64,000 nucleotides of DNA, taken from Blastocystis hominis (Eukaryota > Sar > Bigyra > Opalinata > Blastocystidae). The notes beneath the pieces were generated by a model. It had not been told where the DNA came from. It ran no database searches and saw only the letters and a list, made by a program, of their open reading frames with translations. A program made the position numbers and the translations under genes. Positions within the stretch are counted from its first letter, which is position 1, and every line of letters begins with the position of its first letter. Positions 32,898 to 45,612 of this stretch are shown here, piece after piece. The stretch covers positions 186,001 to 250,000 of the forward strand of contig NW_013171849.1 in NCBI RefSeq assembly GCF_000151665.1, read 5' to 3'.

Positions 32898-35125
32898 TCA
32901 CCAAAAGTAGTTAAAGCCAAGCTGTTTCGCAAAGTCCGACCCAAAATCCAGACATTTGCTGGCTTTCGCTTCATGCAGCAAGGTTTCAGAGCAACACTAC
33001 ACAACACCCAAATCCCTTCCTTACCTCCAACACATCTGTCGTGACTCCATTCTGAAGTACTTTCTTCCCTTGACACAGATAAACCTCTCGTGCAGAATCG
33101 CAAATCACCAGTGGCAGTAGTTTCTGGTAATAATAGTCTTCTTGCAACGCCTGCACAAGCTGCAATTCCTCCTCCGTCTTCTTCTCTTTCATCCCAATCA
33201 CATCAGCCTGAAGGCGTAGCTGGTGAATCTCGACGCGGATATGTCCCCGCAGTTCGCTAGAATCGACCGATTCCATCTGCTCTACCTGTCCTTTTTCAAG
33301 TACTCTTCATAGCAATACTGCGTAAACGGAGTGTTTTGCAATACATACTAGCAATCAACCCGCAAAGCCAGCAATACAAGCAGCACGTTGATGTACTGAT
33401 TGAAGATGAAGAGCTCGTGGAACTTCCGAAGCAATCTACGTCGCAGGGCTCTGCAATGAATACGCGTGCAGCACGTTGAATCGAGGATAAATGAAAGGCA
33501 GAGCGTACAGAAGATTCCAGAACAGCTCGTCGATATCGCGAACGATCGAGAAATTCTCCCCACTGCGACCTACACTCGACGATTCCGCTTTGCCCCACAG
33601 TAAAACCCGAGAAGGATGTAATAGATGATGTGGAGGAGGAACACGGGGAGCGCGCCCAAATGCAAATCGGATTCATCGCGGAGCGAATTCGGCCGACTCA
33701 CATCGCCGAGTTGGAACGTGTTGATGAGATGGAAGCGTGCGTCCAGCGCGGAAACGAGCTGAACAGTGGAGGGGAGATGGCGATAGAGCTGCTTGATGAG
33801 GAACATCACGTAGATGGAGATGTTGGAGTAGAGCGAGGGTGCGAGCTCGGCGAATTCGTTGTCCATCTGCATCGAAAGAGAGTCGAAAGCGAACGTAGTC
33901 GTCCACCATGAAGCCAAACCGAACGTAATTGTCGGGAGCCACGGGGATTTCGGAGACGGAGATGAGGTAGAGAATTTGCTGGGGGAAGAGGAGGAAATAG
34001 AAGAAGAAACTTCGAGCAGTTGAAAGATGTAAGCGCTCGGTCGCGTTTTGAGAAACATCATAATGCAGTGAATGAGCTGTTCGTTTTGAAGCTCCTATGA
34101 GAGAGATGGAGGAGAGAGAAAAAGGCGAACTCGGATGAGCGTGATGTACTTTTCATTGTAGCTGTATTTGTGAAGCACATCGGAGAGAAGCATACAGAGC
34201 AGGTCGCTCGCTTCTGGATCGGTTTCCTTGCTTCTAGGAATGAGTGTTGGTCCGTTTCTCAACGTGATCACGATGATTATCGACGGGATTAGATGCAAAT
34301 GGTGCAGCAACGCGATGTGTCTGCGAAGCACCGAAGGCGAAATCTACTCGGCATTCCGAGCCACATGGTACATTGTAGCTCTCTTTGAATTCGGAATCGC
34401 TGGGCGTTGTGGCCGAGGACTCTTCGTCTACGTTCATCTGAATAACGTTATCCAGTAAACTGGCGCGCTTCTCCGGATAGCTCAGCAATAAAACCAGGAT
34501 GTCGTAAATCGCTCGGTTTTGAGCAACCATCGAGAGCATGGTGCGGATCTGAGTGAAAAGAAAGGGAAAGTAGAGAGTACATAGATGCTTTTGATGTATG
34601 GGAAAATCTGATCGGGAGTCATGATAAGGAGATATTTGATCAACAAACTAAGCTCGTAGATGTTGGCATCCTCGTTCGTGTTGTTGGTTAGAAAGACGGG
34701 AAATAGAATAGAGATGATATAATCCTTTGTTGCGTTCAATAAACTCCTCAAGTTCCCAACGTTCGACATAAGAAAGGACTAAAGAAACACGACGATCAAC
34801 CTGAAATACGTTAATCTTTTCACAACGAGCATCTGTAAACTTTGAGTAATCTTCCGAGGTCGATCGTGCAGGGATGAAATCCTTTATCAAATACTCGAGC
34901 AAAATGTTCAAGTTTCGCTTCTGCAAAAGATTTATAGAAACAAGAAACTCTACCTGGCACAGAAAAGGAACCATGTTTTCAAAGAACTGAGGATTCTCCA
35001 ATTGGAATATTCGGTTTATCATAGAATCCGCGTCGTAATTCAGCTATACGTAAGGATCGATTCTAAACCGATACAGACAAGTCAATCGCTTCTTTCTCAC
35101 TCCCTGTTGAAACTTTCTTTTCCAT
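32898..35125 (-). CDS. SAPS-domain protein, PP6 phosphatase regulatory subunit-like
   Basis: The ATG at 35125 opens MEKKVSTGSEKEAIDLSLNY. Introns of 31, 33, 31 and 32 nt join the N-terminal exons. SMINRIFQLENPQFF then VPFLCQKRNLNILLEYLIKDF corresponds to the SAPS start (L..LL..ED.LQECK..N.KL..FL). DARCEKINSFLMSNV and YIKSIYIRTMLSMVAQ follow like later helical repeats. Middle exons (34.4-33.6 kb) are only partly joined. Toward the 3' end introns of 28, 30, 29 and 28 nt fuse QYCYEEYLKKDSELRGHIRV into a coiled-coil tail ending QLGFNYFW. An ATG at 33276 looks like a separate gene only if the 29-nt intron is missed. SAPS proteins direct Sit4/PP6 phosphatase to substrates. Confidence 0.55.
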
Positions 35126-35310
35126 TGTATTCTATAATATAACAAAAATCAAGATAGTGTTTGTACACGTTCAGAATCCTGAGTTGAGGAAGGAGTTTGT
35201 TTCTCTACTCCCTCTGACATCTAATCCTGAGAACCAATCTCCAATCAATCACAATGGAAACTCAGCCAAACAAAACAAATGGTAAGTAGTGAGAAAAAGA
35301 ATCGAAAAAT

Positions 35311-35382
35311 TGAGGACAGGGTGATTCGAACACCCAACCTTTTGATCTGGAATCAAACGCGCTACCGTTGCGCCATGCCCTC
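35311..35382 (-). tRNA. tRNA-Trp (CCA)
   Basis: Acceptor GAGGGCA pairs with TGTCCTC, D arm GCGC..GCGC, anticodon stem TTTGA..TCAAA with loop TTCCAGA (anticodon CCA), T arm GGGTG..CACCC with TTCGAAT. No intron. Confidence 0.92.
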
Positions 35383-36230
35383 CTGATAGTTGTCTTTCGA
35401 ATAGACTACTTGAGGAACTGGTATCGATCAGTTTGGTTGCTTGGTTTGCGATATGATATGAAAATGAACAGGTGGAGTGACCTATAACATTGTTTTGTAT
35501 TGCTTGGAAATAATGCCTATCCCTGAAGTACTAAGTATTGGTGATGGTATGATAATAATAATGGTTGTTGAAGGCTATAATCACATAATAACCTTGTAAG
35601 AATTGGGAGTCGTTCGAACTGACTTGACAAGGAGTGTAGAATAAGAAAAGTGTCCATAGATACTAGCTATGAACAAGGTGTCATAACACAAAAATGGTTT
35701 CTCTCAACGAATCATCCCTCTAATACGAAGGTATGCCCATATTTAAATATTAGGGTCAACTCATGGCTCCACACATGGCATAATGTTTTCTCATACCCCA
35801 AACGAAGGAACTAACAGAAATGAAATCTTGCTTCTATGGCCAGATTTTGTTTGCAAGACACGCTAGCAACCATTATTCCAGTATAACAGTTGACTGTTAT
35901 GGAGAATAAGACGGGAAAGCAAAATGCCGAACCGCGTTCAATGAGTTGCAATAATATTGAAATTATCTAGAGTAAATAATGGTGTGTTCGGCTTGGTTCG
36001 TATTATAGAATAGTAAATAGAGAGAATGGATATTTTATTTCGTCGATTGAACGATCCACTTCCAAAATGAATGGTGGTTGATCTCATCTATTTTTCGACC
36101 TTTACCTCGCTTTTTTGTTCTTATTCCGGAGGTTTTCTATTGTGACTCCATCGAATAGTGGGTGACTTTGTGACACTCTTAAACTAGAACAGCTAAACGA
36201 TTCAAATTTGAAAAAGCAAATAACCGCGGG
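35383..36230. other. Intergenic, no gene seen
   Basis: AT-rich, no conserved frame, divergent promoters on either side. Confidence 0.5.
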
Positions 36231-38293
36231 ATGAGACATATTGCTGTTCGTCCAAGACCGCTTCAATTAAAAAAGCAAATACGAGTTTATCACCTAGCTG
36301 CTGATGGCTCCTTTATAAGCGAGAACGGAGATAGGGTGACAGCAAATCTATATGAACTAGAGGACTGTGTAGGTGGCATTCTCTCTACTTGCCTTTGCTT
36401 GTTACGCACCAGGGAACCGGTATTGCCGTCCCTCGTGTTTTGGATTGAATATTTTTTGAAGGAGAAAATGAGAGGCATTTTCCCGTTGACTTTTTTGATG
36501 ACTTTTTGCTTACCCCTGATGTAGTCGCCCGAGAAAACATCCTTTATGAACAAGGCCCGGATTTCGATTCCGAAGCCCCCTATCCGAATGATTCCCAATT
36601 ACGACTCGGAGGTATCTCATACCTTTAAGCGTTCCAACGGATATATCAAGTACATTCCGCCGACGGTCGAGGAGGAGAAGAACAAAGTGGAATACAACCT
36701 TGATTCTCACGATGAAGTGGGTTGTTTTGAGGGTGTGCTGACCCTGTAGCTGTGGTTACGGAGACACAAACTCTACGGTGAAAAGGCGCCGGAATCCAAG
36801 AAGCTTTCGCTGGACCTGTTCGAGCGAATGCTCGATTGTGCAGACAAGTATGCAGGCGAGTACAAGGCGGAGCCGACTGTCGTAGGCCGTCGTGCGAGAC
36901 TGCTAATGGGATAGGACATTCTGGAATCATTGTTTCTCCAGAAGCTTCAGTTCAGTAGAGTGGATTCTCACGAAGTTTGCAAACACATCCTGGACTATTG
37001 GAAACGAAAGCGGAAAGAACTGGGCAAGCCGCTGCTTCGGCGCTACTGGCCGCTCACCAACGTCAACGATCCAAACCCCAATTTGGTGTTTCGTCCTCGC
37101 TGCAAGGTTAGGCTCTGTCCGATCCGCTGAGCACTAGGACGAGCACTACCGATTACGAAAGAAGAACAAGCCGAACGAAGAGATTTTGGAGCGTCTGATC
37201 GAACTGAAAGCGAACCTCGAGCACGGTCGCGAGCTCTGCGAATTGACGCACTCGCGCGAGCAGCTCAAGCTCAAGAAGCTGATGTACATCTACGAGACCG
37301 TTGTGGAAGTGCACTATCTGAAGATGAACCACTCGGGTCGTCGTCCGCTCACCTACAACGTGGGTCGTTTTTCCTCCTGCTCACGCGCAGCTGAAAGACA
37401 TGTTCGTCTACGAGGGCCGCACGAGCTCCATTCTCTCCACCACGTCCTCGGCGAACGCGTACAGCACGTTCAACCCCATGATCAGCCACTCCTTCGGCGA
37501 GAACTACTTCGGAGGCGTCGGGATGATGGACGAGCCCGACGAGCTCGCCTCGCTCAGCTCCACTGCGCAGCCCCGCCTCTCTCCGGACGAGCTGCAGTAC
37601 CTCCAGCTGCTCTCTGCCTTGCAGCAGGACACGCGCGAGGAGCCTTCCTACGAGACGCCCGCGCTGATTGTGAACCGCGCGGGCTCGACGGAGACGTCGG
37701 GGACGAACTGGCTGTTGCCGGTGGCGGCGAAGGACAACTACGAGCATTTCTACACGAGCACGCTCAACACGCATTCCTTCCTCGCCTTCCCCGCGTCGCA
37801 GCCCCTGCAAACGCGTCTGTAGGAGTCTGGAGGATGAGTGACGTTTAGACGAGGCCGCGTAGGGCGTGGCCAACGCATTCTGCTGGATCGCGTGCGCGAG
37901 CCCAAGCCGCTCTACGGCGATGCGTCCCACGAAATCTACCGATCCTCTCTGCCCGTAGCGGCGGTGCGGAAGCACTTCGCGGCTCGGAGGAGGGAGGAAG
38001 GGGCGGCGGCGAGCGCGGTGCAGGGAGTAGCGCTGCCTGGGATCGCGCTGCCTTCGCAGAACGTGGCGTATGGGGGACTGGCTCCGTTTGGTCGATTCAA
38101 TCCGAGCTGTGCGACGGGGGTGAAGAGGTCGTACCAGGAAGTGATGCAGAACGAGGATGTGGAGCTGTATGTTAACTTGGAGGAGAATTTGAAGTTTAAC
38201 TTGGCGAACGAAATGAGTGTTCGGGTGGAGCCAGTAAAGCGGATGATTCTGAACCGTAATACCGCCAACGATCAAATTCAGTTCATTTTATAG
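36231..38293 (+). CDS. EPL1: Enhancer of polycomb-like protein (NuA4 subunit)
   Basis: The N-terminus RHIAVRPRPLQLKKQIRVYH matches the EPC start. ARISIPKPPIRMIPNYDSEV, GYIKYIPPTVEEE and YNLDSHDELWLRRHKLYG form the EPcA region. HILDYWKRKRKELGKPLLRR, FRPRCKDEHYRLRKKNKPN and LKLKKLMYIYETV are the next conserved block. RRGRVGRGQRILLDR near 37850 matches the Arg/Gly signature R-R-x-V-G-R-G-G-R-x-x-x-D-R of animal EPC proteins. Clear introns are 33, 36, 31 and 31 nt; two junctions (about 36400-36520 and 37815-37850) are unsure. EPL1 bridges the Tip60/Esa1 acetyltransferase to the rest of NuA4. TAG 38291 is followed 18 nt later by TGTTTGTT. Confidence 0.85.
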
Positions 38294-38310
38294 CTTGTAC
38301 TCTATCACAG

Positions 38311-38318
38311 TGTTTGTT
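38311..38318 (+). terminator. TGTTTGTT 3'-end motif
   Basis: Octamer 18 nt after the EPL1 stop codon. Confidence 0.65.
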
Positions 38319-38475
38319 TAGAAACGTGCTGCATCGCGATCCGGAATGAATGAGATTCCACGGACAAAGTATTTGAAGATAAAAGGCACGGTCGTGAGTC
38401 CCTTCAATGCGAGTTGAACCATAGAATCGGGAACACATATATCCGTTGTCTAGGATACTAAACGAGATCGTTGAT

Positions 38476-39020
38476 ATGGGAAAGAAGCCCGTAAAACTCA
38501 TGGAAAGCAAGTTTACGAATAGTTAAAGTTTCAGGAGGTTCGGACATATTATTATATAAAAGCAAGTGTGTGTAATTGGAGAGAACTAAGATCTAGATCG
38601 TGACGAAGAGGTTGTTCAATTTGCGCAACGATTGACAGAGAGAGGAATAGAATATAGCCTACGGTATCGGGGAATGACTCCTGAGCGGAAGAATAATTTG
38701 CGAATGGGGGCAGGTGCGGAATATCGTTGTTCTGAGCAGGGAGCAAGTTTATTGCGCGAAATGGGAATGATGTTTGCGAATGCTGCTTGTTTTTGATGCA
38801 TAGGCCAATAAAAAGTCGTCGACAGAGCGGTTATCAATGGAACATGGGAGATGGAATCTATTTAGTGATTACTTCTCTGAATGACGAGGTGAAGATGGGT
38901 GAAAAGCAAAAAGTGAATAGTTCGATCTGGAATTTTGAGATGTTGTCCTTCTGTCCTGATAAGCAAGTGTTGGACATTTCAAATCGGATGCATGCACTTA
39001 TAAATTTGTTGAAACCGTAA
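38476..39020 (+). CDS. Small orphan protein
   Basis: Introns 38491-38522 (32 nt), 38566-38596 (31 nt) and one of 32 nt near 38770-38801 bring four pieces into one frame. It starts MGKKPLKFQEVRTYYYIK, goes through DEEVVQFAQRLTERGIEY, SLRYRGMTPERKNNLRMG and MPIKSRRQSGYQWNMGDG, and ends HALINLLKP. The protein is basic and about 150 residues. I recognise no family. The fact that splicing with size-typical introns gives an unbroken frame is the main support. Confidence 0.5.
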
Positions 39021-39530
39021 CTATATGATTTGAACTCTTAGTTAGATACCTTAATGTGAATAAGAAGCCAGATATGGGTTAGATTTGTGTAGAATCATCT
39101 CCTTGTTTTCTTGCAGATACTATCATGTGTTTCATCAATTTGTTCACTGTTGTAATCTCAAATAGAAAAAGGGAATTGTGGTTATGATGATTGTGATTGA
39201 TTTGAATTGGGGGCTTTTGAACAGCATTGCATTAAGATTTGTTTATTGAATGGTATAATGTAGAATCCAGTCAAGTGAAATAGAAAATAGAAATGAAACC
39301 TGTTCATTGAATCTGAAGTGTTGGTTGCTAGTTTAAGCAGCAATTCTGAAAGGTGAATGATTCCCTTTCTGTTGAACTGCAAAGAACAATGGCTAGTAGA
39401 ATACAGAAGACGTGGAGTTTGAGTATAGGATAGAATGTTGTGTGTTATTAGCGAACGAAATTCTGCATTGAGAATCTGCAGAGCAGCAAAAAGGCTGAAT
39501 TGAAGGAAACACTGAGTCAGGCATATCAGA

Positions 39531-41250
39531 ATGTACGAAAAAGAAGGTCAGATTATTAGCAAGTGTTACATAATAGTAGCTGGCAAAATCAATTCCTGCC
39601 CAGTGAACTGGAATCCCCAGTGGGAGAAGCCAGTCAACCAGGACTGGGAGTACAGGGTGATGGATGGTCCCGCGGGAATGCGGGTGATGTGGATGCGCTG
39701 TTGGAAAGGGAGAGAGTGGAGTGGGAGGTGTGTAGTCGAAGGGCGTATTGCGTGGGGTAGGGTGACTAGGAGAAGAAGGACACATGGCAATGGTTCTGCG
39801 GAGCGAAGAGCGACTTCTTGCAGACGATGGCCGTGCGATGGGTTCCGCGAGCTGCTAGGAATTGGGAAGTGTGGTGCGAGAGTGCTTTGATTGGGGCTTC
39901 GGGGGCGTGGTGGATGATTGGGGCTGGTGTGGCGCGGCCTCGACCCAATTACCGGTTATCTATCTGCCTCTGAACTCGACGTGCAATGAGGAGTGTTTCG
40001 TGGGCGTGTACACTTTGACGTGACGTGCAGCGAAACGGACAGAACGGTGGGTTAGCGAAGGAAATGCTCGTGCCCCGCGATGAAGACTTCCCCAAAACCC
40101 CTGCGGGCATGATCTTCGAGGAGCCGCGCGGCACCCACTCCACTCCACTCCACTCCACTCCACTCCACTCCACTCCACTCCACTCCACTCCACTCCACTC
40201 CACTCCACTCCACTCCACTCCACTCCACTCCACTCCACTCCACTCCACTCCACTCCACTCCACTCCACTCCACTCCACTCCACTCCACTCCAGGAGGGCG
40301 TCCTGCGACCTCTTCTGCGAATGGAAGAACATGAACAACCCTGCTTCTGTCCCGCGGACGCGTATTCCCACCACGCCCTATCTGGACACCTCCATTTCCA
40401 CCTCCATTTGCAGCAAGGGACACGTGATCGAGCGTGCCTGCACGGCGGATGGGGCGTTCCCCGCGGTTCTGTATGCGGTGTGTGTGGAATCAGGCGGAGG
40501 GCATTGAGTGGGACTGTGCGATGGCGATTACCGGATCCTTCCATGATCTCTGCACCGCCACGTGCGAGCTTCGCGCTCCCGCCACTTCCTCCTTCCTCCT
40601 TCCTCCTTCCTCCTTCCTCCTTCCGCCGAACCGTCTGGTTCCCCGCGGGACGCGATGTGTGGGACGTGTTGGAGGGTGGGATCCCCGCGACTTCCTACAC
40701 GCTGGAGTGCGTCCCGAGCGAAGTGGGCAGTGCCGAGTGGATGGGCAGGCAATTCGGAGTGTCCACGATGGCCACGTCGGAATTCGTTGGGTGTTGGTGG
40801 TGGACGGCGAGCCAACCTCCTCGCTCACCGGTTCGCTCTGGGTGTGGGTGTGGGTGTGAGTGAGCAGGAATCTGGTGGGCGATGGGGTGGGGTCCGTGGC
40901 TCCCTACGAAGGTGTGCAGAGTCGACCGGGCTCTCTGGATCTCTTCCTGTCCAACTGGGCGCAGAACGCCACCGTGGTCTCCGTCACCCAGCCCCTCCGC
41001 CTCCGCCTCCGCCTCCGCTTCCGCTTCCTCTTCGCCTACGACGTGACCGGCGCGCTCATCCGCGCCCACCTCGTCGATCACGCCTGGTGCGCCGTGAGTC
41101 GCGATGTTTCCACGTTTCCACGATCCAGACCGATTTGGCAGTTGCTGAGAGAAAGAGAAAGAGAGAAATGGTTGCGGTGTTTGGTTTGGAAGATGGATGG
41201 ATGGAATTGTAGAGATGTGGAATGGTTGAAGCGTTGTAGGATTTGAATGA
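39531..41250 (+). CDS. Unassigned GC-rich gene region interrupted by a CACTC array
   Basis: This region has coding-like composition on the plus strand but I could not join it fully. Plausible pieces are DVDALLERERVEWE joined by a 42-nt intron (39730-39771) to EKKDTWQWFCGAKSDF and ARNWEVWCESALIGASG; then YLPLNSTCNEECFVGVYTL; SCDLFCEWKNMNNPASVPRT; GIEWDCAMAITGSFHDLC; FPAGRDVWDVLEGGIPATSY; LDLFLSNWAQNATVVSVTQP. Several Cys and NxT sites suggest a secreted or surface protein. No family is recognised, no ATG is certain and limits are approximate. It could also be two genes. Confidence 0.35.
40136..40292. repeat. (CACTC)31 pentanucleotide array
   Basis: Thirty-one uninterrupted CACTC units. Because the unit has no stop in any frame on either strand, it creates long spurious frames (HSTPL on plus, GVEWS on minus). 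Confidence 0.98.
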
Positions 41251-43069
41251 GAATCGAAAATGTGTTTAGGAAAGAAGGAAAATGTAGATTTAGAGTGTGT
41301 AGGGTGTTGGAATGATTTAGAAACATGAACAGAATAATCGAGAACGAGGAACCAAACGACTCTAGTTGATAATAATAATAATAATAGAGTGCTGTGAGTT
41401 GATAGTTGATTTGCTAGCATTGTGCTAATGATTCTACTGCATCTACCGAGAACATATTGTTTTAGAACACAGCAGCAATACACATAATTGTAATATCTCA
41501 ATGACTTTCTACTGTTACCACTCATTACATAAGCGAAATAATGGATTGAAAAGAGGATTGGAATTCCATCGTATTTGAATGACATGTTCGAGTGTGGTTG
41601 GGCATTGTTGGGGAGATCAAATAAAGTAGGGCTTAGCAAAACGAAAGGCTCATCTAGCCAAACCTCCACTTCCAACACCAAGATGCAACCCACACAACAG
41701 AGTAGCCAAGTGTGAGAAGTGATTTCTTGCTTTTCGATTGATTCCACACACTATCATTTCTATTCTCTAGATATCGAATGAATAGCCATTAAACAATCCA
41801 AAGGAAAACAATGAATAACTAACTGATTGGGTTGTTTGTGGAAGATGATACACATCATAATTATCAATGTGTGCACGTTACACAACGACAGACTGAGCTG
41901 TAGAATGAGTTTACTGATAGTAGGAAGAAATGTGATGATTGCTGTTTCAATGATAATAGGAATTCGATTATAAGCACGAATCAAACGAATTGACTCTGTA
42001 GAAACATAATTTAGAAGTGAAACAAACTGAGGGAAAGCGACAAATTATGTCCAATCTATGTACAATCAATACGAATACCTATAATTATAAACTATGAACA
42101 TTATACCATTCAAAATATATGTAGAAATAAGACTGCAAGACAATTGGTCATAGAAACAATGAAAATAATATATATTACGTATAGAATAGCCAGTTCATTT
42201 GATACAAGCATGGATAGCACACATAATCTTGGTCAACACCAGAAAAAGGATGTTTTCTACAGTTCATATGAACAATTTTCTAGTCTAGAAATATAAGATG
42301 AGGGTAGATGTGGAATTTATGGAAAATACACGAAGTCCATTTGGAACCAACAAAACCTACAATTTGGACATTTTCCTGACATTATAGGCAATTCCTTCGA
42401 AGCAAATCGAAAGTGACTTAACCAGTTGGATCGACAAGCCAAAGCAAAACTATTCTTGAGCCCTATTATTTCGGTGGATTATATTGAAATAGCGAAATAC
42501 ACTACTGAAACTGTTTTCTACTGTACTCCTTTAGAACTAGCTACAAAGCTCTGATAACACCAATAATAGTGTTACAAGCACAGACTAGCTAAGGAAATCT
42601 TGTTTCAAAGACACTCTATTTTCAAGTGTTCAGGAAAACAAAAGCACATTCCAAATAGCGTTCTTCACTTCTCATATAATTGTATAGGCTATGAATGTGT
42701 GTGAATACCCAACCAAAAATAACAAAGCTTCCCAAAATAAACAATGGAATGTATTTGTGGAATTGCAATGATTCGACATATTTCCTATCAATGCTCCACC
42801 ACTCAATTGATAATGGTTCATTTTTGAATATTCACTTTGAAAATAGCAAGATATATTTGATAGAAGAAATATGAAAATTCGAGAAGCAAATAGAACCACT
42901 TTTGTTGGAATTTGAGAACCAGGCATTTCTAGCTCAACTTACACCGTGTATGCACACTCCTAAATTTCTAATAGAAAAATAGAATTGTGTTTCGGTGATA
43001 TTTAAACTGGATATTAAACTGAGTGTCCTTTTGGATTTTCTCATAATTTTTTTATTTTGGTCAAATAAA
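41251..43069. other. AT-rich region without a recognised gene
   Basis: About 1.8 kb with a short ATA microsatellite near 41371. No conserved frame or RNA gene is seen. It marks the entrance to the AT-rich island. Confidence 0.5.
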
Positions 43070-44700
43070 ATGGTTGAAGAATGTATAGTGTTATCTTCCA
43101 TGCTAATGAATAGCCTACTTGACTGAAATACGCTTCACCGAGTATCTGCTGGACGGATACGGTACGCTCGGCCACCCTGAAACCCTGGTCAAGGGTGGAA
43201 TCAAATACACTGTTCAGCGATTCCAGGGAAAGCACAAGAACGAATTTCTATTGTGCTCAGAAACTGGTGATGTGTATCTGTTTGAAAATAACGTACTGAA
43301 ACAAGAATGGAAGGAGGACAAGAATGGGAAGAAATCGGAGGAGTTTATTCGATACAAGAATGGTCGAGCCGATTTCAGTCAGCGATTCGAGTATATTTTG
43401 GAACAAATGAATAACAAACGTTTTGTTTACCACAAGAAAGGACTTCGAATGGAAATCTGGTCAGTCCAAACGGGGCATTTGCTGTATCACGGAGGGTACA
43501 ACGAAAGACAAATGAAAGAAGGCTGGGGCATCGAATACGATGAAGAAAGCGGAAATGTGGCTGTGGAAGGGATGTGGAACAAAGGAGTATTGAAAGAAGT
43601 GATTCGATGTTTCAATGGAGATACGATGACAGAATTGAAGCGCAACGGAGCAGATAGTTTGGATCCAACAAAACGAATTCCGATCTATGTGGGTGGATTT
43701 CGCTATGATGAAGACAATGAACGATTTATTCGTGAAGGGAAAGGATGTCTGATTGATGAAAAGACTGGAATGGCAACTCGAGAATGTGAATGGAAAGATG
43801 GAGCAGAAGTGAGTGGAATGAAACTATTTGGTGGTAGATATGATCCAAAATTGAGGTAGGGTTTATCAACAACCATGATTCCTAGACCTGATTCTGTTCT
43901 TGCTTTTGCTCCTCTTCGAATCAACGTCACTGGATCTATAAAATGGACCGATATGAGTTTGCAAGTGACCGATTTGAAGATTTCATCGAATTGCTGTAAC
44001 GATTTGAATGCATTGGATCTGAATCGATTCGAGTGGCTACGATCTATCGAAATCGGCAATGATTGTTTTGGATCAGTGGAAACATTCAAAATCGATGGAT
44101 TGAATCGATTGAAAACTATCAAAATCGGAAACAATTCGTTCACTCAAGTGAAGAGCACTGACAAGTGGGATTCGAGTAAAGCAAACAACCAATCGAAATC
44201 ATTCCACATATTGAATTGTGAATCATTGGAATCCATTCAAATTGGTGAATATAGTTTCAGTGATTTTGGAGGCGTTTTTGAATTGGAGAATCTACCACAA
44301 TTACAATCCATTCAAATTGGTACGATTGGAAGTGAATCATTCAATTTTAATTCCAGTTCGTTTGTGATCAGAGGTATTGATATGATATTGAATATTTGAA
44401 TGATGCATAGATCTTCCAAATCTACAATCCATTACATTAGGTGATTATACATTCTATGTTCCCTTATCAACAATAATTGATGTATTGAATGAATTGGAAT
44501 GAAATGATTGATGTAGATCTTCCATCATTACAATCCATTCAACTCGGTTATGTTGCACTTGATGGAAGATGGAATGATTCATGTTCCTTAATAATGCGAA
44601 GTAATAATGAATTGATTGGTTATGATTTGTTTTGTAGATCTTCCAAATCTAACATCAATAACATCTGTAGGATTCAGTTTCTGTGAACCTCGTGTAGCGA
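43070..44700 (+). CDS. MORN-LRR family protein, member B (C-terminal LRRs decayed)
   Basis: The start MVEESYLTEIRFTEYLLDGY uses a 31-nt intron at 43083-43113. About 240 residues of MORN-like repeats follow (EGWGIEYDEESGNVAVEGMW, RYDEDNERFIREGKGCLID). A 30-nt intron at 43858-43887 leads to an LRR region with LRSIEIGNDCFGSVETFKID, LKTIKIGNNSF and LESIQIGEYSF. A 37-nt phase-1 intron then joins an LRR exon beginning DLPNLQSITLGDYTF. Compared with member D, one base is lost at the next exon end (near 44482), so later LRR exons (44515, 44638, 44742) read out of frame and the protein would end early near 44600. TGTTTGTT is at 44976. The family function is unknown; no transmembrane segment is seen here. 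Confidence 0.6.
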
Positions 44701-45220
44701 CATTGGAAAGTATTTCTGAATATTGAATATTGATAGTATTTAGATATTCCAAATCTTCAAAATGTCGAACTACCTAATTCATTCTTGTATATTCGATCGA
44801 AATCAATTACGAGTATAGTTTGATTGATTTGATTTGATTCATAGATGTTTCTTCCATTCTCGCTGATCTTGTCAAAATCAAGCATTAAATCTATAATTTG
44901 TATTTGATTTGATTTGTTCAGTGATTCGTCATTGTTTAGGAACATTTCCATTGATTGATTGATTGATTGATTGATTGTTTGTTTGTTTCAAACCGATTCT
45001 TGATCACAATTCATGATTCTATAATTATCAAAATATCAATCCTGCCTGATTATTATGATGTTCTTCTTTACCATTTTAACAATGATACTGGATTATGATT
45101 GTTATTTCAATTAATCAATCAATCATTGTTTTCGATCATCATTATCATTATCGTCATTATTATTACCAATGACCCAATGATCACATATTGAACATTCACA
45201 AATGATGAATCCAATCTACC

Positions 45221-45278
<58 letters not shown>
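45221..45278. repeat. (AAT)19 trinucleotide array
   Basis: About nineteen perfect copies; reads as poly-Ile in a spurious minus-strand frame. Confidence 0.97.
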
Positions 45279-45612
45279 TACAAATGATGGTTTGAATAGG
45301 TTTGAACTAGGATTTGTTCAATATTGATAGGAAACTGCTTGCTTCGAATAATCATCATCATAATCATAATAATCATGAATAATAAGATTGGATTTGATAG
45401 TGACACAATGGAATGGTTGGAATCGATTGATATTGGATGATTATTCACATTTGTGAATCCATTGTTAAATCGGTAGATAATACAATACAATACAATAGAA
45501 TGATTGATATTGAATTAGGATATTGATTTTGACTTATTGAATAGGAATAGATCACTGTATACATAGAATAGAATCAAATAGAGGTGAAATGGATAAAACA
45601 AGGCAATAAAAC

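Noticed and set aside
32898-33276. Separate 116-residue gene starting at 33276
   Set aside because: A 29-nt intron covering this ATG fuses the frame to the upstream gene. The separate-gene reading would also leave only five bases between stop and start.
38318-38547. Minus-strand small protein MSEPPETLTIRKLAFHE...
   Set aside because: It has no size-typical intron that joins its halves in phase and overlaps the well-supported plus-strand orphan gene. A resemblance to a TAF10-like helix was too weak.
40025-40507. Protein with HSTPL or GVEWS repeats
   Set aside because: These are translations of the CACTC array, which is open in all frames of both strands.
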